DNA of 64,000 nt from Lutraria lutraria (GCA_964023205.1 OZ026837.1:11385479-11449478); one strand, 5' to 3'; shown: positions 11,196 through 22,777, counted from the first letter of the stretch. The notes: generated from the sequence alone by a model not told the origin. Numbers and translations: made by a program.

Positions 11196-12522
11196 CATAC
11201 GCTAGAGTTTGAATACAAACACATCTAAATATCTTTGCAATTGTTTTTATATAATTATTCTCTTTTCTTTTCATGTCAATCCATTTGAAGCATTCGGGCA
11301 AAACTAAAAAGAACAAATGGAAACTAAAAACAAATGTGAACATCTTGAATCTAATACCGACAAAGACATTGCAAAGATAAAGACTGGAAAAGGCAAGTCG
11401 TTCCTCAAAATTCAGATTTTGTGGATAAATGTCAAACAAAGTGATTATTCTAATAAGAATAATTTAGACATTTACAAATCATATTTAGGCAACAATTGTC
11501 AACGGAAAGTTTACATAGTACTCGGAAATTGAGAATTTTTTCTAACACGGGCATCAATAGAATGTGAAGGAGCTTTATCTAGCAGACAATATGATGATGA
11601 AGATGTACGCCAGTATTATCAGCAATAATAGATTCAACGTATATAACGAACATTTTTTAACTATAGCAGCTTTTAAAGTTATGATGATAAATACAGAATG
11701 GGAATAAAGCCTTACATTATTCAGACAGACTGTGAATAAATTAGATAAAGACATTGAAAAACATGGAATATAGACAGAATCACCAAAAAAAGGTGTTACA
11801 AAGAGTCATGAATGTATAAGGCAGCTGGGGTAAGCAGAAAATAGCTTAGTATATTTAAAGATATATTCACGAAAGAAACCATAAAACAAAATGGTCAGAC
11901 ACACTTGGTGGATATGGTAACATCTGGTGCACACCGTCTGCACAAGCCAAAATATTCAATGTAATTGGGTTGTTAAATGCACCTAATGAAGCCAAGAAAT
12001 GTCTACAAGACGAGCAAGAAGCTATTCAAGCAGGTGGTAGCTTGATTTGCTAAAAAAAGAAAATAACAAAAGGAGAAGTTTGGTCGAGGGAAATAATGGA
12101 AAAAAAATATCTGAAGCTACAAAATGCAGGTAGCATGAGATAGACTTCAGTTCAATGAGACTACATGAGATAGAAAATATAATGGACAATTAGAAACCAC
12201 TTTAGAAGTATTGCTTCGAGTCTATCGAAAATGCTAATAATAATTTGAAGTGCCATTAGGCGTCATGAATGTCTTCAATCCAGATCTGTATGCTACCAGT
12301 CAGAAACTAATTTTCCAAATCCATAGACCCTGCAGAGAAATTTGAAAAAAAATAATAATGAAAAAGTCTGTTCACTTCAAAATTTCTATGCAGGGTCTAT
12401 AGACAAACTACGACAGTAACAATGCTCATTTTGGTACCGATGGAATCGGGAAATTGTTGGATAGAACATGAAACATGAAAAGGTCGAAACATTTAAACTT
12501 TCAACGAAAGAATACGACTTAC
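11196..12522. other. Unassigned DNA with a possible decayed coding stretch and a short hairpin
   Basis: An open frame without ATG runs from 11859 to a TAA at 12051-12053 (64 codons). It contains GYGNIWCTPSAQAKIFNV and NAPNEAKKCLQDEQEAI, which read more like protein than the neighbouring frames, but I recognise no family. An A-rich 11.3-12.1 kb stretch around it may be a decayed element. At 12324-12399 an inverted repeat (TAGACCCTGCAGAGAAATTT and its near-complement) has ~20-bp arms and a ~35-nt loop. Confidence 0.3.
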
Positions 12523-12573
12523 CTTCGAGTTCGTGGGCGCCGGCATTTTTCCAGACCCTGTGGTATCAATCAT
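12523..12573 (-). CDS. Candidate first coding exon of an unknown minus-strand gene
   Basis: On the minus strand, ATG at 12573 opens 17 codons reading MIDTTGSGKMPAPTNSK, with a second in-frame ATG at 12546. It ends exactly at a consensus donor, AAG|GTAAGT (intron from 12522 downward, phase 0). The exon is locally GC-rich in an AT-rich setting, and a CACGTG E-box lies just upstream (12590-12595). The foldback element at 12658 begins only about 85 bp upstream, so it would sit in the promoter region. No second exon could be recognised at lower coordinates. A chance ATG plus donor is a real alternative. Confidence 0.25.
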
Positions 12574-12657
12574 TGTAAAAACAATATACCACGTGATTAT
12601 AGGCCGTGTAAATAATCTTTAAAGTAAAAATTGAAAATTAAAAAAGTTCGTCCTATT

Positions 12658-13046
12658 TGTAGCAACGTTAAATGTCGCATCGACGCTAAATGTCGCATTT
12701 GACGTTATATGTCGCAAGGCTGACGCTAAATGTCGCAACCAACGCTAAATGTCGCAAAACCTCCTGACGCTATATGTCGCATCTGCAACGCTAAATGTCG
12801 CAACAAATAGCACTGACGCTATATGTCGCAACATCAACGCTAAATGTCGCACTCCTATATCAACCTCTATAATACAGAGTTATCGTTCCCGCTACATCCC
12901 TACACACTCGAATATGTTTAATAAATAATGTTTATCCGTTCATAATAATGTTTAGCTTATCCCCTCTGAATTTTTTACCGTGATTTGCTGGTTTGAATTG
13001 GGATTTTATTTTTTATCTTGGCATTTATTGTATATCGCCGTCGCCG
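12658..13046 (+). repeat. Left inverted arm of the foldback element
   Basis: Outer ~190 bp: nine motif copies alternating GACGCTAAATGTCGCA and AACGCTAAATGTCGCA, with TATA-type variants (GACGCTATATGTCGCA). Inner ~200 bp: unique sequence ending in TATATCGCCGTCGCCG. Most motif-to-motif spacers are the same in the right arm, so the arms were copied as wholes. Confidence 0.85.
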
Positions 13047-14649
13047 TTATGTGCACTTGTGTATTGCTAAAACGGGGAGTGATGGCCAATGGGTAGAGTA
13101 ACGAGGACTGACTGCCCGGTGGTAGAATATTCACCTTTAGAAAGGAAAGTACAAATCCTACCAGTTTATCAACGAACATCATCTGTTCAAAGTTTGAAGA
13201 TCTATATACAGAAGGTCTTATTGCAGGAACTCTTACCTGTAAAACAACTTGGTTAAGCTATTAATGTGTATACTTTTATTCCAAGTTGAAAGGACTTACG
13301 TACAACACATACAAACCGAGTTACTTTTCACTCAGTTTAAGGGATTACCACATTAAAGGACATTTTCATTTGTCTTAAAATCACTTTTGTGAAACGGTAA
13401 AGGGCTAAGACAGAGAAAGTAAGCCATAAACAAAAAGTGAAGAACGAATCATTTTATTTTAACTAAATCTCAGAAATTATATTTACACATACGTAACAAT
13501 ATATTTCTACAATAATATAAGGTAAACATCAGTCAAGGTAAGTTCAATATCGTATGATTTGTCACACAAAAAATACTAGAGTACAAATCACCAAAACAGT
13601 TTTGCTGAATGTTACAAAATTTAAAAGCAAAGTGCATCTGTAAAAGGTTCATTGACACTGAAATGAAGAAATCGTTTTGGGTTATTCTCTAATCTACTTC
13701 TAAAAGTGGATACATGTGACACTGGTGGATCGTAATACATCGAAGAGTATTTAAATAGGCTAGAATTGTTGTCCTTATAACGCTATTTTCTTGATTTTTT
13801 GCCAAAAGAGATCGTAAGTGATAAGTCTACGAAGCATTGAAAAAATAAGAAATTGGCTTCCTGTCATACAATGCACTAATATGTGATGCATGTACTTTTT
13901 AAGTATAATTATTTATATACAATTACAAGTACATGTAAGTGAAAAAAAACTACAAATGCATTATTTCCTGTGTAATTGTTTTTTTTAATGATAAAATTAT
14001 GATTATTTATTGATCTATGATACTCAGTGGGGTTTAGCCGTTTAGAAGGATACTTAAAGGTTTTTTCTGTCATGTAAACCAATTTGTTTTCTTAAATTGT
14101 CAAATAACATATTTTAAGGAGTTATTGAAGAAAAAACAACAGATTTGACCACCTTTTGAATTTTGAGTGTTAGGATACTACTACATGTATCTTAAACATC
14201 TCATTACTAATGCCTTGGACGTCTATACCATATACAATGTACCTTCTATTCCTCTGTTCGCAAAACCAGACCATCTGCAGAAAGAGACATGCATTGACCC
14301 AGAAGGAATGTTTTGTCACACCAGGGACTGCCTGGACTAATTAACCCAATGCCAGTGCCAGACCCAACTATTCTAACATTTTTCTTCACGGGACCGCCCA
14401 GGGTTGAGATACAATCACGGCGGCGTTGTCTTACTCACAATATCTTTGAATAATCAGTTCACCCTTTGGCGAGAGTATCGCGATAAAGGAAAAGGATTTA
14501 GTTTCAAAACAAGCTATAACAATAATTACACCACATCTCCGGCAGTAGTTCAACATGTTTTTTTCTTTTTGAATGTTTCGGTTTCCGTTTTAAATTTATT
14601 ATTTCTCGCAAATGTTTAATTCGAGTCTGAAATTCTGATGAATCACTAT
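13047..14649. other. Internal part of the foldback element, no gene
   Basis: No transposase signature. 13746-14182 is a diverged direct copy of 15730-16130 outside the element. Frames at 14404-14619 (plus) and 14504-14710 (minus) overlap each other and look random. Confidence 0.5.
13746..14182 (+). repeat. Diverged direct repeat, copy inside the foldback element
   Basis: It shares ordered blocks with 15730-16130: CTTGATTTTTT, GAAGCATTGAAAAAATAAGAA, TTATTGATC.ATGATAC, GATGTAAACCA-like, TTGTCAAAT.ACATATTTTAA and a GATTTGAC.ACCTTTTGAATT block. Copies differ by many substitutions and indels, so this is an old duplication. Confidence 0.7.
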
Positions 14650-14962
14650 CACTATAGACGATATCGTTAGTGTGCGAATTTATATCGTTAGTGACACTAA
14701 TAGTGTGCAATTTTATGTCGTTTAAGTGTGCTTATCTCAATATCATTAGTGGGACAGACCTTATGATGCGAATCCATCGGAGAGTCCGACACGTTAGTAT
14801 GCAAAGCAATATCATCAATGGGACAGTCCATATCCTTAGTGTGCGAATCTAAATCATTAGTGGGAAAGTTCAAATCGTTATTGTGTGAGAGGGCACATCG
14901 TTAGTGTGCGAATCCATATCATTAGTGGGAGAGTCCATGTTGTTAGTGTGAAAGTTCATATC
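14650..14962 (+). repeat. Decayed minisatellite (TTAGTGTGCGAATCCATATC / TTAGTGGGAGAGTCCATATC)
   Basis: Roughly 25-bp half-units alternate GTTAGTGTGCGAATC-CATATC and ATTAGTGGGA-AGTCCATATC, heavily mutated. The array resumes after the SINE (CCGTTAGTGTGCAAGTCCAT near 15275-15293), so the SINE inserted inside it. Confidence 0.75.
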
Positions 14963-14968
14963 GTTAGT

Positions 14969-15275
14969 GCCCGCCTGGCTATTTCAGTGGTTATAGCGTT
15001 TGTCTGATGGTCGGGAGGTTGTGAGTTCGAACACCGGACGAGTCTAACGCTGTCCTTGACAATTTGACAGAATATATTACATCCTATGTTAAATTGTCCT
15101 CCAACACTGAATTATGTGGGGTAGCATGGCAGAAGCTTACGGATAGAATGTGGTTACTACTGGTTAAGGCCTAAATGAAGTCCAGGAAAGCTGGTTAGGA
15201 TAATTGCCCGCCACAATATGACTAAAATAATGTTGTAAATGGCGTTAAACCCGATGAAACAAACAAACATCATAC
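14969..15275 (+). repeat. tRNA-derived SINE with V-like domain, full length
   Basis: The tRNA-like head begins GCCCGCCTGGCTATTTCAGT, with an A box (GTGGTTATAGCG) and the B box GAGTTCGAAC. A central body follows, then ACTGGTTAAGGC...GTCCAGGAAAGCTGGTTAG near 15158-15203, a V-SINE-like conserved domain. The tail is GGCGTTAAACCCGATGAAAC then AAACAAACA. It is the best-preserved SINE in the window and the reference for the SINE-like part of the 1,441-bp satellite. It interrupts the surrounding minisatellite, so it is younger than that array. Confidence 0.85.
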
Positions 15276-15330
15276 CGTTAGTGTGCAAGTCCATCACGCC
15301 TCGTTCTATCCACACACACACATGCCGCTA

Positions 15331-15701
15331 CGGCGACGGCGATATACAATACATAAATGCCAAGATAAAAGATAAAATCCCCAATTCAAACGAGCAAATG
15401 TAAAAAACTTGGGAGTGGATGAGCTAAACATTTTATATTAAACATATACGAGTATGTGGGGGTGTAGCGGGAACCATAACTCTGCATTATAGAGGTTGAT
15501 AAATGAGTGCGACATTTAGCGTTGATGTTGCGACATATAGCGTCAGTGCTATTTGTTGCGACATTTAGCGTTACAGATGCGACATTTAGCGTCAGGAGGT
15601 TTTGCGACATTTAGCGTTGGTTGCGACATTTAGCGTCAGCCTTACGACATATAACGTCAAATGCGACATTTAGCGTCGATGTGACATTTAACGTTGCTAC
15701 A
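15331..15701 (-). repeat. Right inverted arm of the foldback element
   Basis: Complement of the left arm with the same nine motifs and mostly the same spacers. A few bases differ (for example one CGACATATAACG unit starts with TTACG). The minus-strand open frame 15386-15610 is just this repeat read as codons. Confidence 0.85.
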
Positions 15702-15729
15702 CTATTTTAAATATAAGTTATGTCAATTG

Positions 15730-16130
15730 AAAATATTTAAAAGCGCGATTGTTCTTGATTTTTTCGAAAAGAGCTCCTAAATGTTAAATCTCTGAAGCAT
15801 TGAAAAAAATAAGAAAAACAGTTTCTTTTTCGTATATTGCGCTAATATCCGATAGTTGTTTTAAGTAAATATATATACATTAATGTAAAATACAAAAACA
15901 AATGTAATTTAATGTGCAAATTTATTTTAAATAATGAAATTATGAACATTTATTGATCAATGATACACAGTATAGAAGGATATAGGCTCTTCGGTGATGT
16001 AAACCATCGTGATTTTTTAAAAAATGCGTGGTTAAACTTTTCATAACATTGTCAAATCACATATTTTAAAAGTTATCAAAGAAAAAATAGATTTGACAAC
16101 CTTTTGAATTCTGTGTGGTAGGATTCTAAT
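15730..16130 (+). repeat. Diverged direct repeat, copy outside the foldback element
   Basis: Partner of 13746-14182, in the same orientation, starting about 30 bp beyond the element's right end. Either a dispersed repeat is present twice, or the locus was duplicated before or during insertion. Confidence 0.7.
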
Positions 16131-19100
16131 ACCTTAACAGTTACTGTACTTACAACGTCCGAACAAAATGTTAATTTAATCGTCATGTATGTTCCATTCG
16201 CCATCTCCTGATCTTTGTCCTGATAGAATACAGAAAATACAGAGACGTACTGGGATTGCAAATTGTATTATTTATCAATAAATTCATTCAGTTTGTATCG
16301 GACGGCTTGGGCAGAAATTATCAGATGGCATGCAACATCTCCTCCGGGAGGCTGTATTTTGATCTCCGTGTGTGTGTTTTATGTTGCGTGTGGTTTGTGT
16401 AAATGGGCTCTCGGGAAGGTACAATTTAGGGAAGGTGATGTTTATGTGTGCTTTTCTATGAAATCCTTGTCTGAACTATTGTCATATTTGGAGGTCTGTA
16501 ATTTATAGATAAAAATTGCTGACTTTTATAGAAGTAGCAAATCTCTTACTCAATGAAAGCCTATTTGAATCAGGTATCATGTACTTTGAAAAATTTAACA
16601 GTTCAAGAAACCACGAGATGAAAAAATCACATTAGAAAAAGCGGGTGGTTAATAATGTCTGTCAGCAGTTGAAGTCAATTTGCTAAAAAAAGAATTAGGC
16701 AAATAACACCATGACAGAAAATAATAATGTGATCATCGAATTACATTGTTAGCATAATTATCTTGTTATGAGATTTCTATCCGATTACACTTTTATTATT
16801 ACTTTGTACTTTTGTACTTATATTACAAACCGTTATTTGTTTATAATCAAATATCTGTCCTTGACAAATCACTTTGTTTGGTATTGGTTTAATGACTGTA
16901 AAAATTGCTATAATAGAAGTCTAGAAAAATATCTGATATAACTGAATCCACTTGATCAATTTTATCAGAACAAGCGCGGTTTCATTGAATATTGTTACGC
17001 TTACAACGCCTAGTAACATCATCGAAGGAATTCAAATATCATCAGAGATTTTATAGTTTTTATCGACTACATTTATTTTTAGTTTTTGACATATTTTATG
17101 ATTTGATTTATTAAAAGTCGATAATAACAAAATTATTGAAAGTTTTCAACGCTTAAAAACGTTTTGATATGAGTCTATGAACTAAGATACACTTAATAGA
17201 ATACAGACACTATATAATATATCTTCTAGTGATACTTATCGGAGAAAAACATTTACAATCAATTCAACCTGATTTCACTGACAGGTGCTATATATTTTCT
17301 TATAGGCGTGGTACCAAATCGAAATGATTTCGATCAATATATTCCCAGTTTGATACCAGATTATATTATACAATATTCTGTCTTTCCCATATAAATCTGC
17401 GATGTCATTTAAAAGCTTAAAGTGCATGTACATGTGTTCATATTATTTTTGCATGTGTAGTATAATTTGATACAGACTATAACTTGTTGATCATGTACTG
17501 TGTATATCTGAAGATAGATTACGTTGGTCCCAGCACTGGACCACCCAAGAGTTAATAAAATAATCGTCGTATACACATCTTTGTTTATTCTCACCTGAAT
17601 TATACCTAAGTCCACAGGGCTCACTTTGTTGTTACAGCATATGGGCATTACTTGCTGTGTACATGGCCACACAATACATGCATGCAATGAAAATAATCAT
17701 CACGTGTACACATGTTTTACAAAAACTTTAAGCAATAAAGTGTAATACATTATTACAAATTAAGGGTTGAACTAAATTAACAACAGGAGAATGAATGGAG
17801 GCCGAAAGAAAATTATATTATGTAACCACTGAATTTCATAGTTTAGGGATATTATCTGAACAATATTTCGGCGACTAAATGCGTGTGAAATGAAATGTCC
17901 CGAATTTAAAAAAAATGTTTATTATTTTATCTTAAATTTGTCAAATTGAATTTGTACATGTTTGGTTTATCAAAATATCATTTCGTTGTATTTCTTTTCT
18001 GAATAGTTTTACACTAGATAAAAAAATGAAATTCGCTTTCAATGTATGTGCCGCAAAAATAAAAGTGATACATTCGTTGGTATTCTATTTCGCCCGTGTA
18101 TTTATAAATGAATTATGCCACGATGCCCGCTATCAGGTGATGTAATTGAGTAATTTGAATGAATTTATTTTTTATAATATCATGTAATCAGCGATCCAGG
18201 TTTTAAATACATTTAATATTAAGTTTTAAGTATTTCTGTTTATTTTCGAGATCATCAAATGCTTTCTGTATAGCATTTATTCAAATTTCCAATTGTTTCT
18301 ATCTTTATACGTGAACAGAACCGAACAGAAACTTTATTAAGACTTGAGCATAACAGCACATCGTCTGTACATAAACATATATAAAACATGCGTGTACAAT
18401 TAATGTAATGACCTAATAGATAAATCAATATATTTACTATTTAGTACCGCCATATAGAACAACCGTAATTCAATATTGCTCCAACAAACGTGTCAAAAAG
18501 TTGTAGTGAAACATCATGTTATATTATATAATGTTTATACTATTGGATAAAGAGTACATAGCTCTGAGGGTCTTTACCTTACAGACATTTACTGTTCAGA
18601 ACAAAAGTACCAGTATAATTTAATATTGTTTCAAGTTAATAAAAAGTATCTACAATTTCTAACAATTATTCATTATACAAAACATTTCATAGTTTTTACC
18701 GGTGCACATTTTAACCCAGTTACTATGTATGTATTCATGAACTAAGAATACTTACGTGATAAGCAATGGATACTTTTCATTAACAAAACACAACATAACC
18801 TCTACTAATTAGCACTATGGTATGTGTCGTACCTGAAAAACTATGGAACGCATTATATAACGATAAATATAACACTTTTTTACATATGAAACTCGCTTGC
18901 CGTAAACAAACACGTCCATATCATTGGCTTGTCATACAAAATCTACATAAAAGAAAAGTACATTTTTGCAGATTGTTTATAATATGTTCATAGAACTAAA
19001 TTAAAGCATAATACTCTGATTTTTTGTGAACAGAAAATCGGTAACACACAGATGTAGCTAGTTAACAAACCGTACTCGTTCTCCACGCACTACAAGAATA

Positions 19101-19640
19101 TACAAGGTGAATTGCATTTGTCTTCTAATCAAATGTAATTTCCATCAGACATAAAAGTACCTTCACATAATTAATGTACTTTCATCACTTTCAGCTTCTC
19201 TGTGGTGCTATTCTTATTATATTTATAACCTTTACACCTGCAATTATAGTAAGATAACGCTTAATGGAATTGTTGGTATCCTAGGTGAAAGGTATGACTT
19301 AATTAATTTCCGATTGGTAAGTATTCTCCGTTTCAATGTTTGTCGTTTTTTTTGACGTTATCATAAAGTTGTTTAAAGCGCTATATAGTTTGCTTCTAAG
19401 TATCTGGCGTTTTTTTTTTTGTTTTTTTTTGCAAATGAAATGTTGCTGACGGGTGCACAGTAAATATGGACAAAAATCAAATGAAAGAAAATGAAAAACC
19501 GCGTTGTTAAGGGAATTAGGATTACCGTAATTCACAAAAAGCGCAATATTCTCCGGTACAATAAACCATTAAACTCATTGCAATGAATGAGGCATGTTAT
19601 GTTTTAAATTGCTGAAATAAACATACCCTGAGCAATAAAC
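16131..19640. other. Unassigned AT-rich DNA
   Basis: No supportable gene. 16290-16480 contains CTCCTCCGGGAGGCTGTATT and G/T-rich sequence resembling the complement of the repeat at 8637-9070; I list that only as a weak family member. The open frames at 16263-16508 and 17409-17687 show no domain, signal or splice pattern that convinces me. Confidence 0.45.
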
Positions 19641-19980
19641 ACAGAACAAAGACACGGGACACAGAATACGGAAACGGGATACAGAATACGGAAACGGGAT
19701 ACAGAATACGGAAACGGGATACAGAATACGGAAACGGGACACAGAATACGGAAACGGGACACAGAATACGGAAACGGGACACAGAACAAAGACAGGGGAC
19801 ACAGAATACGGAAACGGGACACAGAACAAAGACACGGGACACAGTATACGGAAACGGGATACAGAATACGGAAACGGGATACAGAATACGGAAACGGGAC
19901 ACAGAATACGGAAACGGGACACAGAACAAAGACACGGGACACAGAATACGGAAACGGGATACAGAATACGGAAACGGGAC
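19641..19980 (+). repeat. 20-bp minisatellite, exactly 17 units in perfect register
   Basis: The unit is ACAGAATACGGAAACGGGAT or ...GGGAC (type A). A type B unit is ACAGAACAAAGACACGGGAC. The order is B A A A A A A B A B A A A A B A A, with no indels over 340 bp. Because 20 is not a multiple of three and the unit lacks stops on the minus strand, all three minus frames stay open (frames of 154, 128 and 112 codons, the longest with an ATG at 20039). These code for Ser/Phe/Pro/Cys-rich repeats and are probably not proteins. Confidence 0.95.
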
Positions 19981-20540
19981 AGGCTTTCATTCTGGGTCAG
20001 TACTCTCTCAACTTCCTTGGGTGTCATTGATTCACTCATTTTTTATCAGGCGGGACCTTTGTCTTGTATAAGTTACTCCTTACATTAAACACATGAAATA
20101 GCTTTATGGTACACTTGTTTTTTAATTGTAAGGTATAATGACTTTTTTGTAGAATCTTTTGTGTAGAAGCAGTTACGGTAAATGTCAAAGAGAGTTGTAA
20201 ATAAACATAACTAAAGGTAAATTCCAAATGACAGAAGGACTTTAATTAGTTCATATTATTATGTAAATAGATGAACATTTTGATATTGTTAAATTTTGGT
20301 TATACTACCTAAAATGTATGAAGCTATATGTGCCAAGAAATGCTACATAAATTTCAAAAAGTTTAAAATAACATTACTTTCATAACCTTACACAAGTTTT
20401 CTTAAAAGAGTTATAATCAAAACTGTTTCCAGAATAAAGTATTCGAGAACATTGTATTCCACTGTTCCATCTATTCAATCGTGCCGCGCTTGCTTTCACA
20501 AAGAATATAATATTATACGTATTTTATGTATTATATGTAT
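19981..20540. other. Unassigned DNA next to the minisatellite
   Basis: AT-rich and without recognisable genes. The 5' end of the long minus-strand repeat frame (MSESMTPKEVERVLTQNESL, from 20039) lies here. It is non-repetitive, but I cannot tie it to a family. Confidence 0.35.
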
Positions 20541-20629
20541 TTTACCTTGGAAAAAAGACGAAAACTGTGCGCCTCATATGACCCTGACTGTTGAAAAGAG
20601 GCGTAAAATTCAAATTAACAAACAAACAA
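20541..20629 (+). repeat. SINE 3'-end fragment
   Basis: CTCATATGACCCTGACTGTT, GAAAAGAGGCGTAAAATTCA and AACAAACAAACAA match the 3' end of the SINE at 3068-3321 read on its own strand. The head is absent (5'-truncated or decayed). Confidence 0.7.
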
Positions 20630-22430
20630 TACTCTATACAATTCTTAATGAAAAATGGTTAGGCTTCGAATAGAGTTCATGCAATAACATGTTACATATT
20701 AATATATATATCTTTCTGTTGTTACAAAGTGACAATTCCACCTTGTCAATAATATTCCAACAGACCGCAGACTACCGTAATAATGGAAAACATTAGTTGC
20801 TTTATGCACCATAAATAATTTCTTCAATATTTTCCTTCAACACCATTCTATTTCAGCTAGTCAGGTTTTGTAAATATTTCCCTTAAACATATTATTTCTG
20901 AAACGATAAGACATTTCTATGGGAAAAAACAATACACCAAGTGTATTCTTAATTACGCACTAGAATTTAAACGTACCTTATAGAGTCGGGAGCGTTCATT
21001 GTTTATTAACAGGGTATATTTTTGTCAGTTTATCTAGTTTGCAATAACATGAATAGGCTCCAGTATTTCATCTAAATATGCTGTTTTGAATATATCACTA
21101 TTTTTTCTGTGCAGGGAAGTGATAAGTATATTCTATTTACCAATATAGAAAGGAAGACAAAGGAGAATCACTTCATCAAACAACAGATAAAAATCACGAA
21201 TCATGCAATAATTAACGCAGGTAAGTATGTACAGAGAATCGAGGTGTGAAGTAGTTACAACATAAATTTTCTGTTGTTTTATGATGTTCTGCGCACGTCC
21301 CGTAATGGCTGAAAATGAACACAATACAATACTTAGATACATCCAGCTGACGTCCAAATATAAATACTGACCGGTAAAACTATGGAGATCTAATAGACCT
21401 GCTTAAAATACAAAATGTAGACTTAAACAAACAAACAAAAATTAGCACTTGGGCAACCAACTACAAATTGGCGATGTATCGCAGTGTACGCTCCAACAAA
21501 TCCGTGTACATTATATTGCGCTCAAGACAGTGGATTATATTTGTCTTTGTCGCACTTTTTAACTACCAATGGTCAAGGCATGTCAATTTTAATTACGTGT
21601 ATTATCTCATTTCATGATACATTAAATTATAAGTTTAATGGTTTACATTTCAAGTGAGGCTCGTTGACATTGAGACTTTGAATTCTCATTTGTTTACAAG
21701 CCACAACAAAAGTTCCTTTTATTTCAAGTATCGCTCTTTATCGGGTTTGGATAAGACTTGGTTGCAAGCACAATAGATTGTTCTGCATCCTTCTCACTTA
21801 TTTCATTAAATGAAATGTTTTATAGAAGATAATGAATATATGTTTTTATCTAAGGCATACCAGTAATCTGTCCTTTACATTTTCATGGACTAAGTTTGTT
21901 CTTTTATTTTATATAGTGGTTTAACATATGAGAGCACATACCACTACAAAAGAGAACGTCTGTACTTGTATCCTTGTAATTAAATTAATATAAACCCTAG
22001 CAGCAATACCCACATAGACGTTAATACAGACACATAATGAGTTTTACATTTGCGATATGGAACGCGATTGCTTTATGTCTACAGATGGTAAATAACTATT
22101 GATTTTAATCAGAACAAAGGATTAAAGATTGATTTGGTAAAGAATACTTCGCGGACAGACAGATCACATAACAACATATGGTTTATCAATAGCTGCAGTT
22201 GTACAATATATATATTAACAGACAAAATATGCATGCAACAATGTTTTATCAAACAGGAGAGTTAATGTTCACGTAAAAACCAGCAATGGAAGTTATAATA
22301 AGAAAGTCCGTCTACGAGACAAAACGTTGATCTTGTTGTCCTACCAATTTTTGTATCGAATATAATTTTCGTTTACAATAAATGCTTTATGTGGTTCGTT
22401 GATTTCAAGGACACGTATTGACTCGTAGTA
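20630..22430. other. Unassigned AT-rich DNA
   Basis: Nothing recognised on either strand beyond short AAACAAACAAAC at 21425-21440, possibly the tail of a lost SINE. Confidence 0.45.
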
Positions 22431-22636
22431 ACTACTGCGTTTTCATTTATTTTCGTTGGGCTCAATGTTCGTGGCTTTTACAAAAATGGCTATTTCGTGG
22501 GGTCATAAATTCGTAGATTTTGATTTTTTTTAAAAATGCCTTATCTCTGCATTTGAATTATTGGGGGTTTGATTTCATGGATGAGCCGACACACGAAATT
22601 AAATCCCCAACGAAAAATAATGATTCCACAGTACAT
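22431..22636 (-). mobile_element. MITE-like element, copy 2
   Basis: Reverse-oriented relative of 10853-11062. It shares, as complements, TTTTCATTTATTTTCGTTGG, GCTCAATGTTCGTG, AAAATGCCTTATCTCTGCAT, TTTGATTTCATGGATGAGCC and the end GATTCCACAGTA. Confidence 0.65.
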
Positions 22637-22777
22637 TGATATAACGAACGACACAATAAATGCAGTAATTATTTTTTCAATTCCCCATTACTTACTGCAA
22701 GTATTAGAGTACACACTTGTCGATAAATTACCTTTAAAACAGTTAACATTGTTAAATACTTCTGTAACACAATAATT

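Larger units (their letters stand above)
12658..15701. mobile_element. Foldback-type DNA element with long, internally repetitive inverted arms
   Basis: The ends are TGTAGCAACG and CGTTGCTACA, flanked on both sides by CTATT (12653-12657 and 15702-15706), a probable 5-bp target duplication. The arms are 12658-13046 and 15331-15701, nearly identical as complements. The outer half of each holds nine RACGYTAWATGTCGCA motifs with matching spacers. The 2.3-kb centre has no transposase: its frames are short and unrelated to known families. It carries a decayed minisatellite (14650-14962) and a SINE (14969-15275). The structure recalls Foldback/Galileo-like elements, but the sequence does not let me name a superfamily. 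Confidence 0.8.

Noticed and set aside
12658..15701. Helitron, Polinton or viral insert
   Set aside because: Long complementary arms and a 5-bp duplication do not fit Helitrons. There is no polymerase, integrase or capsid frame for a Polinton or virus.
16263..16508. 81-codon plus-strand frame as a membrane protein
   Set aside because: Hydrophobic runs arise from G/T-rich repeat-like sequence resembling the complement of 8637-9070. No homology or splice context.
19597..19990. Three long overlapping minus-strand frames as a repeat protein gene
   Set aside because: All three frames are open because the 20-bp unit lacks stops and is not a multiple of three. The encoded text is just the unit translated in rotation.
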